DNA of 64,000 nt. Origin: Tupaia tana. Taxonomy: Eukaryota > Chordata > Mammalia > Scandentia > Tupaiidae. The first letter of the stretch is position 1; each line of letters starts with the position of its first letter. The position numbers and the translations under genes are program-made. Below, in pieces: positions 46,282 through 57,143 of this stretch. The notes under the pieces were generated by a model. It saw only the letters and a program-made list of their open reading frames with translations. It did no database searches and had not been told where the DNA came from. The DNA lies in NCBI GenBank assembly GCA_026018925.1, contig JAKSZU010000004.1:35483233-35547232 (forward strand), in the 5' to 3' direction.

Positions 46282-46544
46282 GGGAACCAGCAGTTAGCGT
46301 AATGGCTATGTCGCTGGACTCCCACGTAGTCGACCGCGGTTCGCGTCTCGGATCCGGTGGCTTACAACTCACGCCGGGCGCGTGTGCGTGCGTGCCCAAG
46401 ATCTTGAGAGGAGAATGGAGGAGAAGGGATTGCGGCGTGACCATCCCCCCTGGGGGGTGATTTCTCGCTTTCTGTCTCTATGTCTCTCTCTGTCTGTCTG
46501 GCGAGCGCACGTGCCCTATAGCGAAAAAACCTCTCCAAAAAAAA
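46282..46544 (+). mobile_element. Youngest-looking type A SINE, 19-bp TSD
   Basis: It retains nearly all CpG sites. The head is gggaaccagcagttagcgta. The A-box-like (tagcgtaatggcta) and B-box-like (ggttcgcgtc) elements and the C6/G6 hairpin (46443-46461) are intact. The TSD aaagaatattgaaagtctt is at 46263-46281 and 46545-46563. It is a good reference copy of type A. Confidence 0.95.
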
Positions 46545-46649
46545 AAAGAATATTGAAAGTCTTTAAGATGAAAATTTATGAGGTGAAATATGGAAATCTG
46601 AAAGCATCATGTCTTCATGATTAGGATAGTTTTTAAAGAGATAACTCTA

Positions 46650-47325
46650 TTCGTTGTCTATTGCTGAAGAACAAATTGTTCAACACTGAGCAGCTTAACA
46701 CAGTAAATGTATATTATTTCATGCTTTTCTGTAGGTCAGGAATTGGGGCACTGCATAGCCTGGTGCCTCTGACTCAAGGTGTTTCATGAGACTGCAGCAG
46801 ATTGTTGGCCAGGGTTGCTGCTATCTCAGAGCTCTGCTTCTACGCTGGCAGGATTCTCAGTTCTCAGGGCCTCTGTTTCTTGCTTCTCCATAGGACAGCT
46901 CACAGCATGTCCAACTGGTACCCCACAGAGTGAGAAAGCTCCCATGGCAGACGCCATGAGTTTTGTTTTCCTCCCTGGGGTATTATTTTATTTAACATTA
47001 TTATTATTATTATTAAGTTTGAACAAAAAGAGACAGGGAGAAAAAGTGAGAAATCAAGTTACCAGGTTCAGGACTCGAACTGTCGTCAGCCATATGGGAG
47101 TCCAGCACCTTTAACCACCATACCACCTGCTGGACCCATTTTTTGGTTTTGGTTTTGTTTTATAACCTAATCTCAATCTTGACATTCCATCACTTTTGCT
47201 GAATTATATTAATTTAAGTGAGTCACTAAATCTAGCCCACACTCTAAGAGCAGTGATTATACTAGGATGTGAATATCATGAGGTGGGATCATTGAGGAAC
47301 TAACTTAGAGGTTGCCTGACATAGT
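46650..47325 (-). mobile_element. MaLR-type LTR relic (MLT1-like), reverse, split by a type B SINE
   Basis: The left part has gttgtctattgctgaagaac and gtaggtcaggaattgg. After the SINE, cctaatctcaatcttgacat, gtgaatatcatgaggtggg and gaggttgcctg continue the same LTR. No coding sequence is present. Confidence 0.7.
46984..47138 (-). mobile_element. Type B SINE inside the LTR
   Basis: Its (ATT)n-rich tail is followed by a GA-rich stretch and the head ending ccacctgctggaccc. It interrupts the LTR. Confidence 0.87.
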
Positions 47326-47444
47326 TATTATAAAACAGCGTCAATTAAATGACAGTAGGAGCCTGAAGAAATAAGTCTATAGCATATCATATAAATATTG
47401 TGTTCTCAATAAAAAGATAAACTTCTATGTAGAATGCTCTAAGT

Positions 47445-47573
47445 GTATGTTTGTGTGTGTGTATACATATATATAATTTACACAAATATCATAACTAAGA
47501 ACATAACATATATATGTAGTTTTTAGATATCTAAGCTATATATAAAACATATATAATATATATTACATATGCG

Positions 47574-47610
<37 letters not shown>
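47445..47610 (+). repeat. TA-rich and (TG)n simple repeat
   Basis: An AT-rich stretch with tatata runs leads into about 17 TG units (47576-47608), ending at the TA flank of the MITE. Confidence 0.9.
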
Positions 47611-47611
<1 letters not shown>

Positions 47612-47673
47612 TCATCGGGAAAGTCATGACACATTTTTGCATAGAAAAACATGTCATGACTTTCCCAATGACC
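47611..47673. mobile_element. Palindromic mariner-like MITE, copy 1
   Basis: The left arm gtcatcgggaaagtcatgac is matched on the right by the complement of gtcatgactttcccaatgac, with a short AT-rich centre. TA dinucleotides flank both ends (47609-47610, 47674-47675), as expected for Tc1/mariner target duplications. It has no coding capacity. Confidence 0.75.
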
Positions 47674-47794
47674 TAATATATGAATTCAAAGAATCTGAGA
47701 TTAGAAATAAAATGTAAAAGTCCATCTGTCTTTGTCCCCCTTTTTCATTATTTTTCCTGCTTTTATTAAAGTGATCATTAAGCTTCTGCTTATA

Positions 47795-47820
47795 CAGGAG
47801 GTCTTCAAAAAGTTCACAAA
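47795..47820 (+). repeat. Possible MITE end fragment
   Basis: caggaggtcttcaaaaagtt resembles the left arm of the MITE at 48084 (tcattgaaaagttcatgac) and follows a TA. Only one arm is seen. Confidence 0.35.
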
Positions 47821-47864
47821 ATCACCCTTTTACTTACACTCTGTACTTAAATTAACCAAAGTAG

Positions 47865-48005
47865 TTCACAGCAGCCCTGTGAAGTCAGTACTGTCATTAC
47901 CCAGTTACACAGACAAGAAAATGTAGGCATAGGTAGGCTAAGAAATTTGCCTAAATTGCCCGGACACCGCTTATAAAGAGCAAAGCTGGGTTTGAACCCA
48001 GGTGA
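47865..48005 (-). repeat. MIR element, reverse
   Basis: cagtactgtcattacccagtt, cagacaagaaaatg and gagcaaagctgggtttgaaccc form the MIR core in reverse. Confidence 0.75.
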
Positions 48006-48083
48006 CTGTCTCCCTTTGTCTATATTTCTTTCCTCTCTTATATTCAAGAGTTTTTCAAATTAAAATGTACCTAGAGCTATTTA

Positions 48084-48164
48084 CTGGATCATTGAAAAGT
48101 TCATGACATATTTGTTTCTATGTTTTTCTATGCAAACATGAGTCATGACTTTTCAGATGACCCG
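48084..48164. mobile_element. Palindromic mariner-like MITE, copy 2
   Basis: Left arm atcattgaaaagttcatgac and right arm gtcatgacttttcagatgac are near reverse complements around an AT-rich centre. Centre and arms resemble copy 1 (both contain tgtttttctatgcaaa in one orientation). It is slightly longer and more diverged. Confidence 0.7.
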
Positions 48165-48575
48165 ACAGTCGAGGGACATATGTATTTAAGGAACTTGGAA
48201 AAAGCACTGTCCACCACCAAATTCACAGTGATAACCCTCCCTCATTGATGAAGGATAAATCATCTTTCTAATCTTCCATTTCAGAAGGCAACCACAACGA
48301 GGGGCCTGAAAGGAGATCACCTCCTTTTATCTGGTAAATTTATTAGGAGCATCTCTTTACCTGACAGTGGCTAATGAGGCCTCACTGTCCTGAAAGGGCA
48401 GGATGGAGAGAAGCAGAGGGAGAGATGAAAGGCACAGCCTCAAATGAGAAGGTGGAGGACCAGTGGCCCAGGCGGGTCCTTGAGGTGGGACGTCCAGGGG
48501 AAATGAAAAGGAAACCGAACTGTTGCCTTTAGCCAGAATCCAAATGTAACGTTCCATTTGTATGTTTTTGTTTAG

Positions 48576-48725
48576 ATACAGACATGGTCATCATTTACCT
48601 GTCAGCTGGCATTACATCAAAGGATTCTTCAGAAGAAGATAAAAAGGCAACTCTCCGTGTCATCAATGAAGAAAATAGCTTTCTAAACAACTCCGTGATG
48701 ATTCTCACCTATGCCCTCATGAACG
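48576..48725 (+). CDS. CACHD1: CACHD1 exon e (VWFA domain, end)
   Basis: Acceptor gtttttgtttag, donor gtaggt. Two bases complete Asn, then 49 residues follow (TDMVIIYLSAGITSKDSS... to ...SVMILTYALMN) and one base of Asp. The strand MVIIYLSAG is the late core strand of a VWFA fold, and SVMILTYAL is the last. NNS is a possible N-glycosylation site. At 150 bases in phase 1-1 it could be skipped without a frameshift. Confidence 0.96.
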
Positions 48726-49174
48726 GTAGGTAGTGTTTTGAGATTTTTCTTTCAGATGAAAGTTCCCTCTAAGTGTATGCTGCTTTAGAAAAAAGAAAAA
48801 ACCTCCTAACAGCATGCTTTGATGAAGGCCATTGGAAAAGGCAACCGAGCCATCTCCCCACATGGTGTTGGTGTCATGGCAGGTTAGAGTGTCCCTCTCT
48901 CTTCATCTCGCTTTCCAGCCAACTCCTTGTTTCGAAACCTTCTTTGCTTACGTGGTCTTGCAGAAGATTTTGTAAGACTTCCCCTTTTTTTTCAGTTCTC
49001 TTCCATATTCTAGGATTATCTGAGGTTTTGATACTGCATGGAGGTTATTAACGTCTCTCATTGGCTTAAGCTCCAGGAAGCCAAAGCTGTGACCTAGATT
49101 CCGCTGTATAACCAGTACGGTGAATATCACATTTTCCTGCAGAACCGCCACCTGAAGCCGCTTCTGTCACTTTC

Positions 49175-49320
49175 TCCACCTCAGCCTCCTTGGCTGTAGA
49201 ATGGAGATAAGAGTGATCAACTCAGCAGGGCTGTCGTGAGGATTAGCCTTTGTAGTGAGCTGGCAGGGCAGCACCTGGCACTTGTTAGTTACGCATCAAA
49301 TGAATGTGTTGCTGTTAAAT
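49175..49320 (+). repeat. MIR element
   Basis: cctccttggctgtagaatgga, gggctgtcgtgaggattagcc and gcagcacctggcacttgtta follow MIR order. Confidence 0.75.
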
Positions 49321-49649
49321 GACAGTACGTGAAGGGGTGTACGAAAACGAGGAAATATTCCATTTTTCCCCCTTTGGTAATCCATATCTATCCATTCTGT
49401 CTCCAGGCTGGATAAAGCCCAACTTTCTAACCTCTGTGCTGAGCTTGGTCTCATTTGTTAAAACATTGCTTTTCCTTCACAGCATCTTAAGCTTTAGGCC
49501 TCTTGCCCTCAGATTTCAAGGAGGCCATCCTCTTGTGTTTAAGAGCCCAGGCCTGAATTTTGCAGTCTTTCCCAACTATAGTATTGTATTTCTCTTCTCT
49601 ACTTTCAGATTTCCATACAGAACCATGTGATTTTATGGACAGTAGATTT

Positions 49650-49894
49650 CTTTTTTTTAATTTGTGAGAGGGTATCTACACTTACCACAGAGAGAGCGTG
49701 GTAGGACACAGTAACTCCCCCACCACCCCATGGTCACACTGCAATGCCTTCTCCATTTCTCTACCCTATTGGGATCTGGGGCACATACACACATGCATTC
49801 AGTATGTTTTTCAAGCCACTGGAACCAAGATTCAAAGTGTATGGTCAGACATGTGGGATCCAGCTTCTTTAACTGCCAGGCCATAGGGCCAGCC
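49650..49894 (-). mobile_element. Older type A-like SINE
   Basis: The reverse tail-end block (gagagggtatctacacttacc), body (caatgccttctccatt) and head ending ccatagggccagcc are present. Confidence 0.78.
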
Positions 49895-49895
49895 T

Positions 49896-50060
49896 CCAGT
49901 GGTTCTCATATTTTAATGTGCCAAGGATTGCTTAGGGAATGGTTTTTCAATTCAGATTTGCAGGCACTGCTCTCATATTGTTATTTAGACCCTCGTAGGA
50001 GGGATCCAGGATTCTCTGTTTGACCCAGGCATTTCTGTTCCAGGTGTTTTATGAACCACA
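49896..50060 (+). repeat. MER5A-like fragment
   Basis: It begins ccagtggttctcatatttta, the typical MER5 end, and continues with tgccaaggattgcttaggga and cattgctgttc-like blocks. Confidence 0.6.
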
Positions 50061-50063
50061 CCT

Positions 50064-50065
<2 letters not shown>

Positions 50066-50112
<47 letters not shown>
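50066..50112 (+). repeat. (CA)n microsatellite
   Basis: More than twenty CA units in an unbroken run. Confidence 0.96.
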
Positions 50113-50114
<2 letters not shown>

Positions 50115-50134
50115 TGGCAGGTTCATGCATCCTT

Positions 50135-50275
50135 AGCTGTAGTCTGCATTTACTATCTCTGTGACTTACAGCAAGTTACTTAATTTCATGATGCCTCGGT
50201 TTTATCTATAAAATGGAATCACAAAATTTCTTGATATGTGAAATATAATGTGGGTTTAATGTCCTGGTAAATAAC
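50135..50275 (+). repeat. MIR element
   Basis: tgacttacagcaagttacttaa, tcggttttatctataaaatgg are the MIR core. A weaker 3' half follows. Confidence 0.72.
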
Positions 50276-52049
50276 AGGTCATCAAAGCCAGTTAAAGGAG
50301 TGACTGGAAGGTTGCATGGTTTCCTAACTCGAGCAGCACGGCTGTGGGGTGGAGGGTGCTGCTGCTGTCCAGACCAGCTCATTACCCCATGTCCCAGCAC
50401 GTGGTGCTTATTTCCATTGAGTGTGTCTCCCATTATATTGTAGCGAGATGCTCACGTATTGTCCTCTCTTCCTTCTCCCTCCATTTTCCATGAGAAAGTC
50501 CATCTCTTAGGCAATCCCTTCTCCATTAGACAAGTGCCATGTCTTAAGTTTTCTTTCTATTCTGAGCACTTAGCACAGAACTGAGCATAGCTGAGTGGAT
50601 GAGGATGGCTTCTTTTTGCCCCAGGGACATTCGGTGTGACCTCTGGGTGCCTGTTCTTTCTTCCTGCAATTTAGCTTCTTTCATACATGAGAAGGAGGAA
50701 TGGGGGGAGTAGGAGGAAGGAAAATAAAATGTTTTGAGCTCCTACAGGGTACAACACAGTGGACTGCAGTTTCAGAGCTGTACTATACAGAGACTATCTT
50801 GAAGAAACATATAAGCCCATGAGAAAGAGAGGCAAGACAGCTGAATTAAATGACAGTAGAGGTATAAAGAGACCCAAGAAGTGATTGCTTCTTCTTTTCT
50901 ATTATATTTGAAGGTCTACTCAGACAGATACTGATTAAAAACGTTTTCTTGCTGTGAACCACCCATTCAGGAGTCCTCAGTCCCCCCTCCCATTTCTTAA
51001 ATATTTCTTGTGCCACTGATAATTCTGAGTTTTAAAACCCCTAGTTACTTTCATCTAATCAGTCTATCTCTTCTCTTTCTCTCTTTAATCTAGCCAGACA
51101 CACATCCTCACTGCCAGTTTTTTCTTTCTCTCTCCTGTCTTTCTCTCGCAGAATGCCATTTCTGATATTATTCAGTAGGAGACACACATTCCCTTACCAA
51201 ATCAGTCAGCATTCAAGTAGGGAAGCAGAAACACTGAGCGTGTTAGGGAAAACTGAAGGTCCAAAAAGAGCAATTAACAGCTTGGAGAAAGTTTAGTAAC
51301 TACGTCAGAGCTTGTAGGGAAGTCTGGCAGCTAGGAGCACTGAAGACCATGTGGGAGGCCAGGTATAGAAGTCTGAGGAAGATTGTTGGTTTTCACGGCT
51401 GTTGGCCCTATATGGGAAGCACCCGGAGTGTACCTGGGGTTGCTGTTGGTGAACAAGCCAGCTGTTGTAAAGGGAAATAAACACAAATCAGACAAGAGCA
51501 GGACAAACTGGAACACTCTGCTCTGTTATCACCCCTGGCTTCACCTTCCAGATCTCACCATACTTCACTTTTGGTGTTTTTAATCTGGAGCACCTAGGAA
51601 AAGGGGATTCTGGGAAATGTTTCTAACAGGACCATATAGGTGGTAGACAATCCAGTATACCTACCAGTCTGCTGCCCTACTCACCCCACCGCCACCCCTG
51701 CATAACATTTCATGATGGAGTAACACAAAACACCCAGATCTTGATCACCTCCCATCGCACACTGCTCATCGATGCTTAATAGATTTTCTTATTAATCATT
51801 TTTTCTTGTACATTTTGAGAGAACCAAATAATACATGACAAATAAATTGTATTTATTCCCTGAGTTATCTCCTTTTACATTTTCACCTCTGGAAGCTTAC
51901 CAAGGGTATAGTATCAGGGACCAATCATGTCTTTTTTAAAATAATTTTCAAATAACATTTATTCATACAGATTATGGGGTAAAATGCGATATTTGCTTAC
52001 ATGCATATAATATACAGTGGTCACATCAGGGCAATAAACATATCCATTA

Positions 52050-52459
52050 TCTTTTTTTTTTTAGAGAGTGATTTTTTTAATAATTAATTTTATTGATTCA
52101 TTCATTTTTTAATCTGAACAGAGAGAGACACAGAGAGAAAGAGAGGGAAAGTGAGGAAGCCAGCCACCAGGCCTGGGACTTGAACTGTGGTCGGCCACAT
52201 GGGAGTATCCAGCACCTTAACCACCACACCACCCACTGACCCCTAGAGAGTGATTTTTGCTATAGGGTGCATGTGCTTACCAGAGAGACAGAAAACAAGA
52301 AATCACCCCCCTCGGGCATTGGCTACACTACAGTCCCTTCTCTCAGGATTTTGGGCACACACACCTGGCATGAGTTTTAAGCTGCCAAGTCTGGGACTCA
52401 AATCACAGTCTACCACATGGGAGTCCAGCGACATAACCATTACACCATCTGCTGGTCCC
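52050..52459 (-). mobile_element. Type A SINE in the L1, itself split by a type B SINE
   Basis: The poly-T tail is at 52051-52061 and the body and head run from 52259 to 52459 (head ending ccatctgctggtcc). The TSD catatccatta is at 52039-52049 and 52460-52470. A type B SINE lies between the tail and the body. Confidence 0.93.
52077..52243 (-). mobile_element. Type B SINE nested in the type A SINE
   Basis: Reverse B copy: tail ttaataattaattttattga, then the head ending ccacccactgacccc. The perfect 15-bp TSD tagagagtgattttt is at 52062-52076 and 52244-52258. Confidence 0.94.
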
Positions 52460-54260
52460 CATATCCATTACCCTAAATATTTATTTGTCTTGTGAACATT
52501 CAAAATTCTTTCTTCTAGGTGTTTTGAAATATATATTAAATTGTTGTTAATGGTAGTTACCCTACTGTGTTTTGGTACTCTAAAACTCATTTCTCTTACC
52601 TCACTATACTTTTTTATCTGTTATCTAATTTCTCCCCATCCTCCCCTGCCCTTCCCATATTCTGATATCCTTCATTCTACTCTACTTCTATGCAGTCAAA
52701 TCCATTTCACTTCCTCACATGAGTGAGAACATGGGGTGTTTGTCTTTAAGTGCCTGGCTTATTTCATTAGCATAATTTACTTCAGGGTCTTTCATGCTAC
52801 CTCAAATGATGAGATTTCATCCTTTCTTAAGACTTAGCAGTATTCCATTGCATATATGTACTACATTTTCTTTATTCATTTACCTATTGATAGATACTTA
52901 GATTGATTCCCTATCATGGAGTATTGGGAAAAGTACTGAGTAAACATGGGAATGCAGATATCTCTTCAATAGGCTGATTTCTTTTTCTTTAAATATATAC
53001 CTAATGTTGAGATTATTGGACCATAGGTAGTTCTACATTTAGTTTTATGAGGAACCACCATCCTGTCTTTTGTAATGGCTATAGTAACATACTCTCCCAC
53101 CAACAGTGGACCACGGTTCCCTTTTCTCTGCATCCTCTTCAACATTTGGCATTCTTCGTTTCTTGTTTGTTTTTTTGTTTTGTTTTGTTTTTCGACAGTA
53201 GCCATCTAATTGGGACAAGGTGGTATCTCGCTATGGTTTTAATTTATACTTACTTGATGATTAGCAGTGTTGAGAATTTTTTGACATATACTTATTGGCC
53301 ATTTGTATGTCTTTTGAGAACTATCTTTTCAGGTTGCTTGCTCATTTTTTAATCAGATTTTTGTGGGTGGGTTTTCACTGGTGAGTTGTTTGACCTCCTG
53401 CGTATTCTGGTTCTTAACCTTTGTTGGCTATATGGCTTATAAATATTTGCTCACATTCTATAGGTTTTCTCTTCACTCTATTGATTATTCCCTTATCGCG
53501 CATATGCGTTCCAGTTTGGAGTAATCCTATTTGTCTATTTCTGCTTTTGTTTTCGTGCCTTTGAGGTCTTGGCTAAAATAATTTAGTTTATATCAATGTT
53601 CTGAAAGCAGGTTCCTTAATTTCCTACCAGTAATTTTGTGTTTTAGGTCTTATGTTTAAAAGTCTAATCTATTTCTATTTGATATTTGTACACAATGAGA
53701 AAGTGATCTAGTTCCTTTCTTCAACATACGAATATCCAGGTTTCTCAGCACCATTGGTTGAAGAGAATGTTCTTTCTCCAAGGAATATTCTTGGCATCTT
53801 TGTCAAAAATTGGTTAGTTGTATGTACATAGATTTAAGCTTGGATTCTCTGTTCCATTTGTTTGTATGTCTGTTCTATGCCAGAATCATGGTATTTTAGT
53901 TACTATAGCTTTGTAGTATATTTTGAAGTCTGATGGTTAATGCCGTCAGCTTTTTGCGCAGAATTGCTTTAGCCAGTAATCATCTTAAGTGATTCTGTAC
54001 AAATTTTATAATTTTTTTCTGTAAAGAATGTCATTGATATATTGATAGAGATTTCTTAGGTAGTATCAATCATGCCTTTATTGTGTCTTTTACTCTGGAG
54101 TGTACCCTTTGTACCCCATTTCAACCCCATACCCAGCAAAAGACACAGTGATCTGATTCATACTTAATTTACTCAAGTATTCTTTCCATCCTTTAATATT
54201 GCACGAGTAGAGTAAAACCCCATCTTTATTTTAAACATGATGTTTTAAGAAAGAAATTAT

Positions 54261-54535
54261 GGGACCAACAGATGGCTTAATGTTTACATTGTTGGACTTC
54301 CACGTAGTTGACTGCAGTTCAAGTCCTGGACCCAGCTTCTTAAAACTCATGCCCAGTCCATGTGCGTGCATTCCCAAGATCCCAAAAGGAGAATGGAGAA
54401 AAGATTGTGGCATAGCCACCCACCCTGGGGGATCATTTCTCAGTTTCTGTCTCTCTCTATCTCTCTCTCTCTCTGTCTCTCCAGTGAGCGCAGGCACCTT
54501 TTAGCAAAAATATCTATATATATAAAAGAGAAAAA
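54261..54535 (+). mobile_element. Type A SINE
   Basis: The head gggaccaacagatggcttaa, the full body and the tail are present. The TSD aagaaattat is at 54251-54260 and 54536-54545. Confidence 0.9.
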
Positions 54536-55584
54536 AAGAAATTATATTCACTAGATTCTGTCATAGCTTCAGAAATGTACTTCTAATGCTGTGAATGTAG
54601 ATGTGTGTATATATACTCCCTACATAGAAATAATAAAGACATGTATTGTAAGTGAAACATGAAAGACTCAGATTTTTTTCCCAATGAGTGAACAATTTTA
54701 AGCTTTCTATTGAAATCTTCAAGAACAAGAGGCAACATCTTTTAAAAATGCAATGGTCAAATCTTAGTAGTGATGGAAATCACTTGAATTTATTTACAAT
54801 GGTACCCATATGTGATCAGTTACTAATCCTTTTGACTATTCTCCAACAATAGCACACTTTTAAAAAAATGGTTTATTAAATTTATTTTGGGCTATAGATT
54901 ACAGATGTTGTAGAACAATACATCCCAGTATGCCTCAATCTTTTACAAAGTTTCAAAACCATTTAAATGTAAAAAATACACATTAAGTAAATCAAATTCA
55001 GTATTATCCTAACAATATCAAGCACGAAAACTTTTGTAATTAAGATATGCATAACAAAACAGGGTTTGGAGGTATTACTAAATGCAATCCATAATTCTTT
55101 CATTTAGTCTCCATGAGACTTTGAGAAGTGCTTTTAAAGGGAAAAAGGTAAGGAATGAAGTAGTAAACCTCTTTTCTTTAAAACTCTTACAACTTTATCT
55201 ACTACTTTAAATTAAATGCAGACTTATTAATCATTACTTTTGCTTTCAAATATTAAATGCAGAAAAATAATTAAAATTCTCTAATTAAACTTTTTTTAGG
55301 GAGAATACATCCTTACTCAATATGCCTTCTTTATGTATTCATATGTTTTTCATTTTTGCCTTTTGAAGAATCCCTTTGCCCTCTTAACTATTTAAAGAAA
55401 GATCATGCCTCAGGCTTTGTTCCTCAGCAGGAAAACTGGAATTTATGTCCTCCGCCCTCATTGTCTCTGTAAAGACTCTTTTGACATTGTAAGACCTCAT
55501 CCATGCCCTAAATATTAGATGTAAGTAGCAAAATATGAATTATGTGCATATAACCATTTTGCTTTTCATGGTCTTCAATTTCAG

Positions 55585-55818
55585 ATGGGGTGACTGGTTT
55601 GAAAGAGCTGGCTTTTCTGAGGGATCTTGCTGAACAGAACTCTGGGAAGTATGGTGTGCCAGACCGGACAGCCCTGCCTGTGATTAAAGGCAGCATGATG
55701 GTACTGAACCAGCTGAGTAACCTGGAAACCACTGTTGGCAGGTTCTACACCAACCTTCCCAACCGGATGATTGATGAAGCTGTCTTTAGTCTTCCCTTTT
55801 CTGATGAGATGGGAGATG
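55585..55818 (+). CDS. CACHD1: CACHD1 exon f (linker into Cache region)
   Basis: Acceptor tggtcttcaatttcag, donor gtgagt. Two bases complete Asp, then 77 residues follow (GVTGLKELAFLRDLAEQNSGKY... to ...LPFSDEMGD) and one base of Gly. GLKELAFLRDLAEQNSGKYGVP is the helix that links the VWFA domain to the Cache fold in alpha2delta-like proteins, and RFYTNLPNR begins the Cache region. At 234 bases in phase 1-1 it could be skipped in frame. Confidence 0.96.
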
Positions 55819-55931
55819 GTGAGTTTGGAGAAAACTTCCTACTAAAGGAAGTGGGGAAAGAAATGAATAGGTAGAAATGGCATCCTTTTCCCTGGACCAC
55901 AGGATTAAATAGCACTCTGCCATCTGTTCTT

Positions 55932-56182
55932 TTTTTTTTTTCTTGGAGAGGTTTTCGCTATAGGGTGCGTGTACTCGCCAGAAAGACGCAGAGAGACAGA
56001 AAGCGAGAAATCACCCCCCGGGGAGATGGCCACGCCGCAATCCCTTCTCCTCCATTCTCTTCTCGGGATCTTGGGCACGCACACGCACCCCAAGTGAGTC
56101 TAAGCCACCGGGTCCGAGACTCGAACTGCGGTCGGCGACATGGGAGTCCAGCGACATAGCCATTACGCTAACTGCTGGGCCC
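55932..56182 (-). mobile_element. Type A SINE, young, 14-bp TSD
   Basis: Full CpG-rich reverse copy starting 113 bp after exon f. The TSD tgccatctgttctt is at 55918-55931 and 56183-56196. Confidence 0.93.
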
Positions 56183-56424
56183 TGCCATCTGTTCTTTAGC
56201 ACTGTGTTCTTGAGCACAAATCTCCAGCCCTATTTCTTCCTCTTTGTCCTAGCCTTAGTAGACATAATGGATATATCTTCTGGAAGGCTTTGTGAGGATT
56301 TTCTCATATCCAAAAGTTAGTGAATTGGAACTAAAGGGTAGCTTTGCCTTACAAATGGCAAATAAATTCAGAAGTTCTTAGGACTCAGCCTCAAAGGTAA
56401 GGCAACATGCAGTAGTTAATACAG

Positions 56425-56515
56425 GCTTCCAATCTCTCTCTTCTATTAAGTCATTGGTAAATTATTTAACTTCATTAACTCTCCATTTGGTCAGCTATAA
56501 AGTAGATAAAAAAAA
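56425..56515 (+). repeat. MIR fragment
   Basis: ttaagtcattggtaaattattt and tttggtcagctataaagtag resemble the MIR core. Confidence 0.5.
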
Positions 56516-56541
56516 CTACCTGGTTATCAAGACATGTCATT

Positions 56542-56562
56542 CATATATATATATATATATGT
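56542..56562 (+). repeat. (AT)n short microsatellite
   Basis: About ten AT units. Confidence 0.9.
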
Positions 56563-56872
56563 CAGCTTATCAGTGACTGTCATAGCTCCCAATTACAATT
56601 CCTGTTCTCATTTCATTTTTTCCAATTTGTTATTTACCGTTGTTGTTGCTGTTGTTATCATTGTTCTCATCATTCTGATATGACAAGTTATCCATAATAT
56701 GATTTTGAATGTGGTACTTCACTTTTACATGATTCAATTTCCTGACCTTTAAAATTGAAAAAATACAGTGTTTCCCTCAAGGCAGTAAAAAGATTAAATG
56801 AAGTAAAATATATTATAAGACATCCTAGAACAATAAGTATATTCTCAATAAAAATAGTCTTTTTCTTTTATT

Positions 56873-56874
<2 letters not shown>

Positions 56875-56926
<52 letters not shown>

Positions 56927-56937
56927 TATATATGAAT

Positions 56938-56975
<38 letters not shown>
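56875..56975 (+). repeat. (TA)n/(CA)n compound microsatellite
   Basis: About twenty TA units, then acacacatatatatat and about fifteen CA units. It may have grown from the tail of the adjacent type C SINE. Confidence 0.95.
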
Positions 56976-56976
<1 letters not shown>

Positions 56977-56984
56977 CTTTTCAC

Positions 56985-57143
56985 ATCATGATCCCCTTTT
57001 CCCAGCACTACTCTAGCTCCTCAGGATCCTGGACACCCGTGTTGTGCCCGGCATGTTTTCAGGGATCCAAGTCTGTGGTCATGTAGAGCTTCCAGCACTG
57101 CAGGGCACTTGCGTTACCACTGTGCCGCAGTGGCCAGGCCTCT
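56985..57143 (-). mobile_element. Type C SINE, reverse
   Basis: In reverse it reads actggcctgg-type head, tgccctgcagtgctggaag, then cttggatccctgaaaacatg, as in the copies at 13212 and 19281. Only the left half is well conserved. Confidence 0.6.

Larger units (their letters stand above)
40490..48575 (+). other. CACHD1: CACHD1 intron d-e (8.1 kb)
   Basis: It holds LTR relics, SINEs, the RPL17 pseudogene, microduplications and two palindromic MITEs, all listed. I see nothing assignable in 40490-41200, 41960-42325, 43930-44070, 44330-44740, 45715-45980, 46095-46260, 47325-47450 and 48170-48570. Confidence 0.9.
51930..54070 (-). mobile_element. Antisense L1 3' end (L1MA-like), with nested SINEs
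   Basis: Read in reverse it gives the 3' UTR and the last part of ORF2 of an old L1. Landmarks are gtgagaacatggggtgtttgt (52723), gcagtattccattgcatat, ggccatttgtatgtctttt (53297), ttggttgaagagaatgttc (53754) and ttcttggcatctttgtcaaa. The reverse transcriptase C-terminal region is broken by stops and frameshifts. It is truncated at its 5' end near 54070. SINEs occupy 52050-52459. Confidence 0.85.
48726..55584 (+). other. CACHD1: CACHD1 intron e-f (6.9 kb)
   Basis: It contains MIR and MER5 relics, a (CA)n tract, an antisense L1 with nested SINEs and a type A SINE. I recognise nothing in 48726-49170, 49330-49645, 50275-51920 and 54550-55580. Confidence 0.9.

Noticed and set aside
46282..46544. 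tRNA-like head as a functional tRNA gene
   Set aside because: It lacks a complete cloverleaf with a matching acceptor stem and continues into a SINE body with TSDs.
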